From Lachnospiraceae bacterium (GTDB lineage Bacteria > Bacillota > Clostridia > Lachnospirales > Lachnospiraceae), in contig JAGDAL010000172.1 in assembly GCA_017959525.1 (NCBI GenBank), positions 1 to 6,766 on the forward strand: a stretch of 6,766 nucleotides of DNA, in the 5' to 3' direction. A program made the translations under genes and the position numbers. The notes below the pieces were generated by a model, which was given only the letters and a program-made list of their open reading frames with translations, ran no database searches and had not been told where the DNA came from. This document shows positions 6,198 to 6,766 of the stretch, piece after piece. The first letter of the stretch is position 1, and each line of letters begins with the position of its first letter.

Positions 6198-6766
6198 ATG
6201 GCGATGATTGAATGCGCTGCTGGAACTAAATTACATGAAGTCGGACAGAAGGTGGAGACCGTTGAGATTATTCTCAAGGGTTCTATTCGCATGATTGTCG
6301 GCGACGAAGGAGTAGAACTAAAGCAAGGTTCCATTGTGGGCTTAACCGAGACCCCGAATGGCAACTTTGCTTTTTCTTATGAAGCAAGCACGGATGCAAC
6401 TGTGTATTCATATCCTTTTACCTGCCATGAAGATTTAGAGAAAATCTTATATGTGAATCAGAAAATTGCACCATCCATTACGGTACAGAGCATTCGCAAC
6501 GCGGTAGATTTCTATAATTTGTATTTCCACTTGAAGCAGAAGGTGGAAGAGAACTACAAGTGGGTCTTAGAGAGAAAGAAAAGCTATCCGGAGTTGTGCT
6601 TAGAGACCGGTACCCAACAGGAGGATTATCCGGAGCTGGCAGAGCTATCTGCGCCTCCGACCCCAACTTCTGTAGAACACTGGAATGTAGAATATATGAA
6701 CATGGTTCACGATTATGAGGACCGTTTCTTAAGTCAGGTATATACTCTTGGTGCTGCTATGTGTGC
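6198..6766 (+). CDS. Cyclic-nucleotide-binding-like (CNB/cupin-fold) protein, 3' partial
   Basis: The frame stays open to the window end, so 189 codons are visible and the C-terminus is missing. Residues about 4-84 look like a CNB/CRP-type beta-barrel: IECAAGTKLHEVGQKVETVEIILKG is the usual opening (x-G-T-x-L-x-x-x-G-x), then GSIRMIVGDEGVELKQGSIVG and a final strand (ATVYSYPF, 67-74) leading into helices. The phosphate-binding cassette is not canonical: the Gly-Glu and Arg that bind cyclic nucleotide phosphate in CRP-like proteins are absent (VGLTETP, then NFAFSYEAST), so the ligand may not be cAMP or cGMP, or there may be none. Residues 85-189 look largely helical with a Pro/Glu-rich break (about 144-157); no helix-turn-helix is seen in the visible part. 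It has its own promoter. The function is unknown; a regulator or signalling scaffold is a guess. The start rests on the GGAGGA at 6182-6187. Confidence 0.72.
   Translation, partial: MAMIECAAGTKLHEVGQKVETVEIILKGSIRMIVGDEGVELKQGSIVGLTETPNGNFAFSYEASTDATVYSYPFTCHEDLEKILYVNQKIAPSITVQSIRNAVDFYNLYFHLKQKVEENYKWVLERKKSYPELCLETGTQQEDYPELAELSAPPTPTSVEHWNVEYMNMVHDYEDRFLSQVYTLGAAMC

Overview
The window reads as a stretch of a Gram-positive, low- to mid-GC Clostridia chromosome, most likely a Lachnospiraceae-type gut anaerobe. This is inferred from strong GGAGG-type ribosome binding sites, consensus vegetative promoters, U-tailed hairpin terminators and the protein types (7TM-like sensor fused to GGDEF-EAL, HATPase sensor protein, M18 aminopeptidase). 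No ribosomal or marker gene is present to fix the genus. All six genes lie on the + strand, and non-coding DNA is confined to short gaps of 2-144 nt. I see no tRNA, rRNA, CRISPR array, insertion sequence or phage gene.

Region 1 (1-2738) is the end of one transcription unit. It holds a membrane histidine-kinase-like protein whose 5' end lies outside the window and whose phospho-acceptor histidine is replaced by lysine. Next come a small stand-alone SCP2-like lipid-binding protein and a YfbR-type HD-domain 5'-deoxynucleotidase that starts 2 nt after the previous stop. A perfect 10-bp hairpin with a T-tract closes the unit.

Region 2 (2765-6093) starts at a very good promoter (TTGAAT-17-TATAAT). 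It encodes a membrane-bound GGDEF-EAL protein with a dead cyclase domain and an intact c-di-GMP phosphodiesterase domain, followed 14 nt later by an M18 zinc aminopeptidase with all metal ligands in place. The 5' leader of this unit contains a small GAAA-capped hairpin.

Region 3 (6094-6766) begins with a second promoter (TTGCCG-17-CATAAT, with an extended -10) whose -35 element sits in an 11-bp dyad. It leads into an open-ended gene for a protein with a cyclic-nucleotide-binding-like fold that lacks the usual phosphate-binding Glu/Arg signature.

Taken together this is mostly signalling and housekeeping DNA. The most notable theme is signalling domains that keep their fold but have lost catalytic or ligand residues: the kinase-like protein, the GGDEF domain and probably the CNB-like domain. 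I do not see convincing evidence of a wholly new multi-gene system. The kinase-like protein with SCP2 and YfbR, and the phosphodiesterase with the aminopeptidase, are gene partnerships worth checking for conservation.
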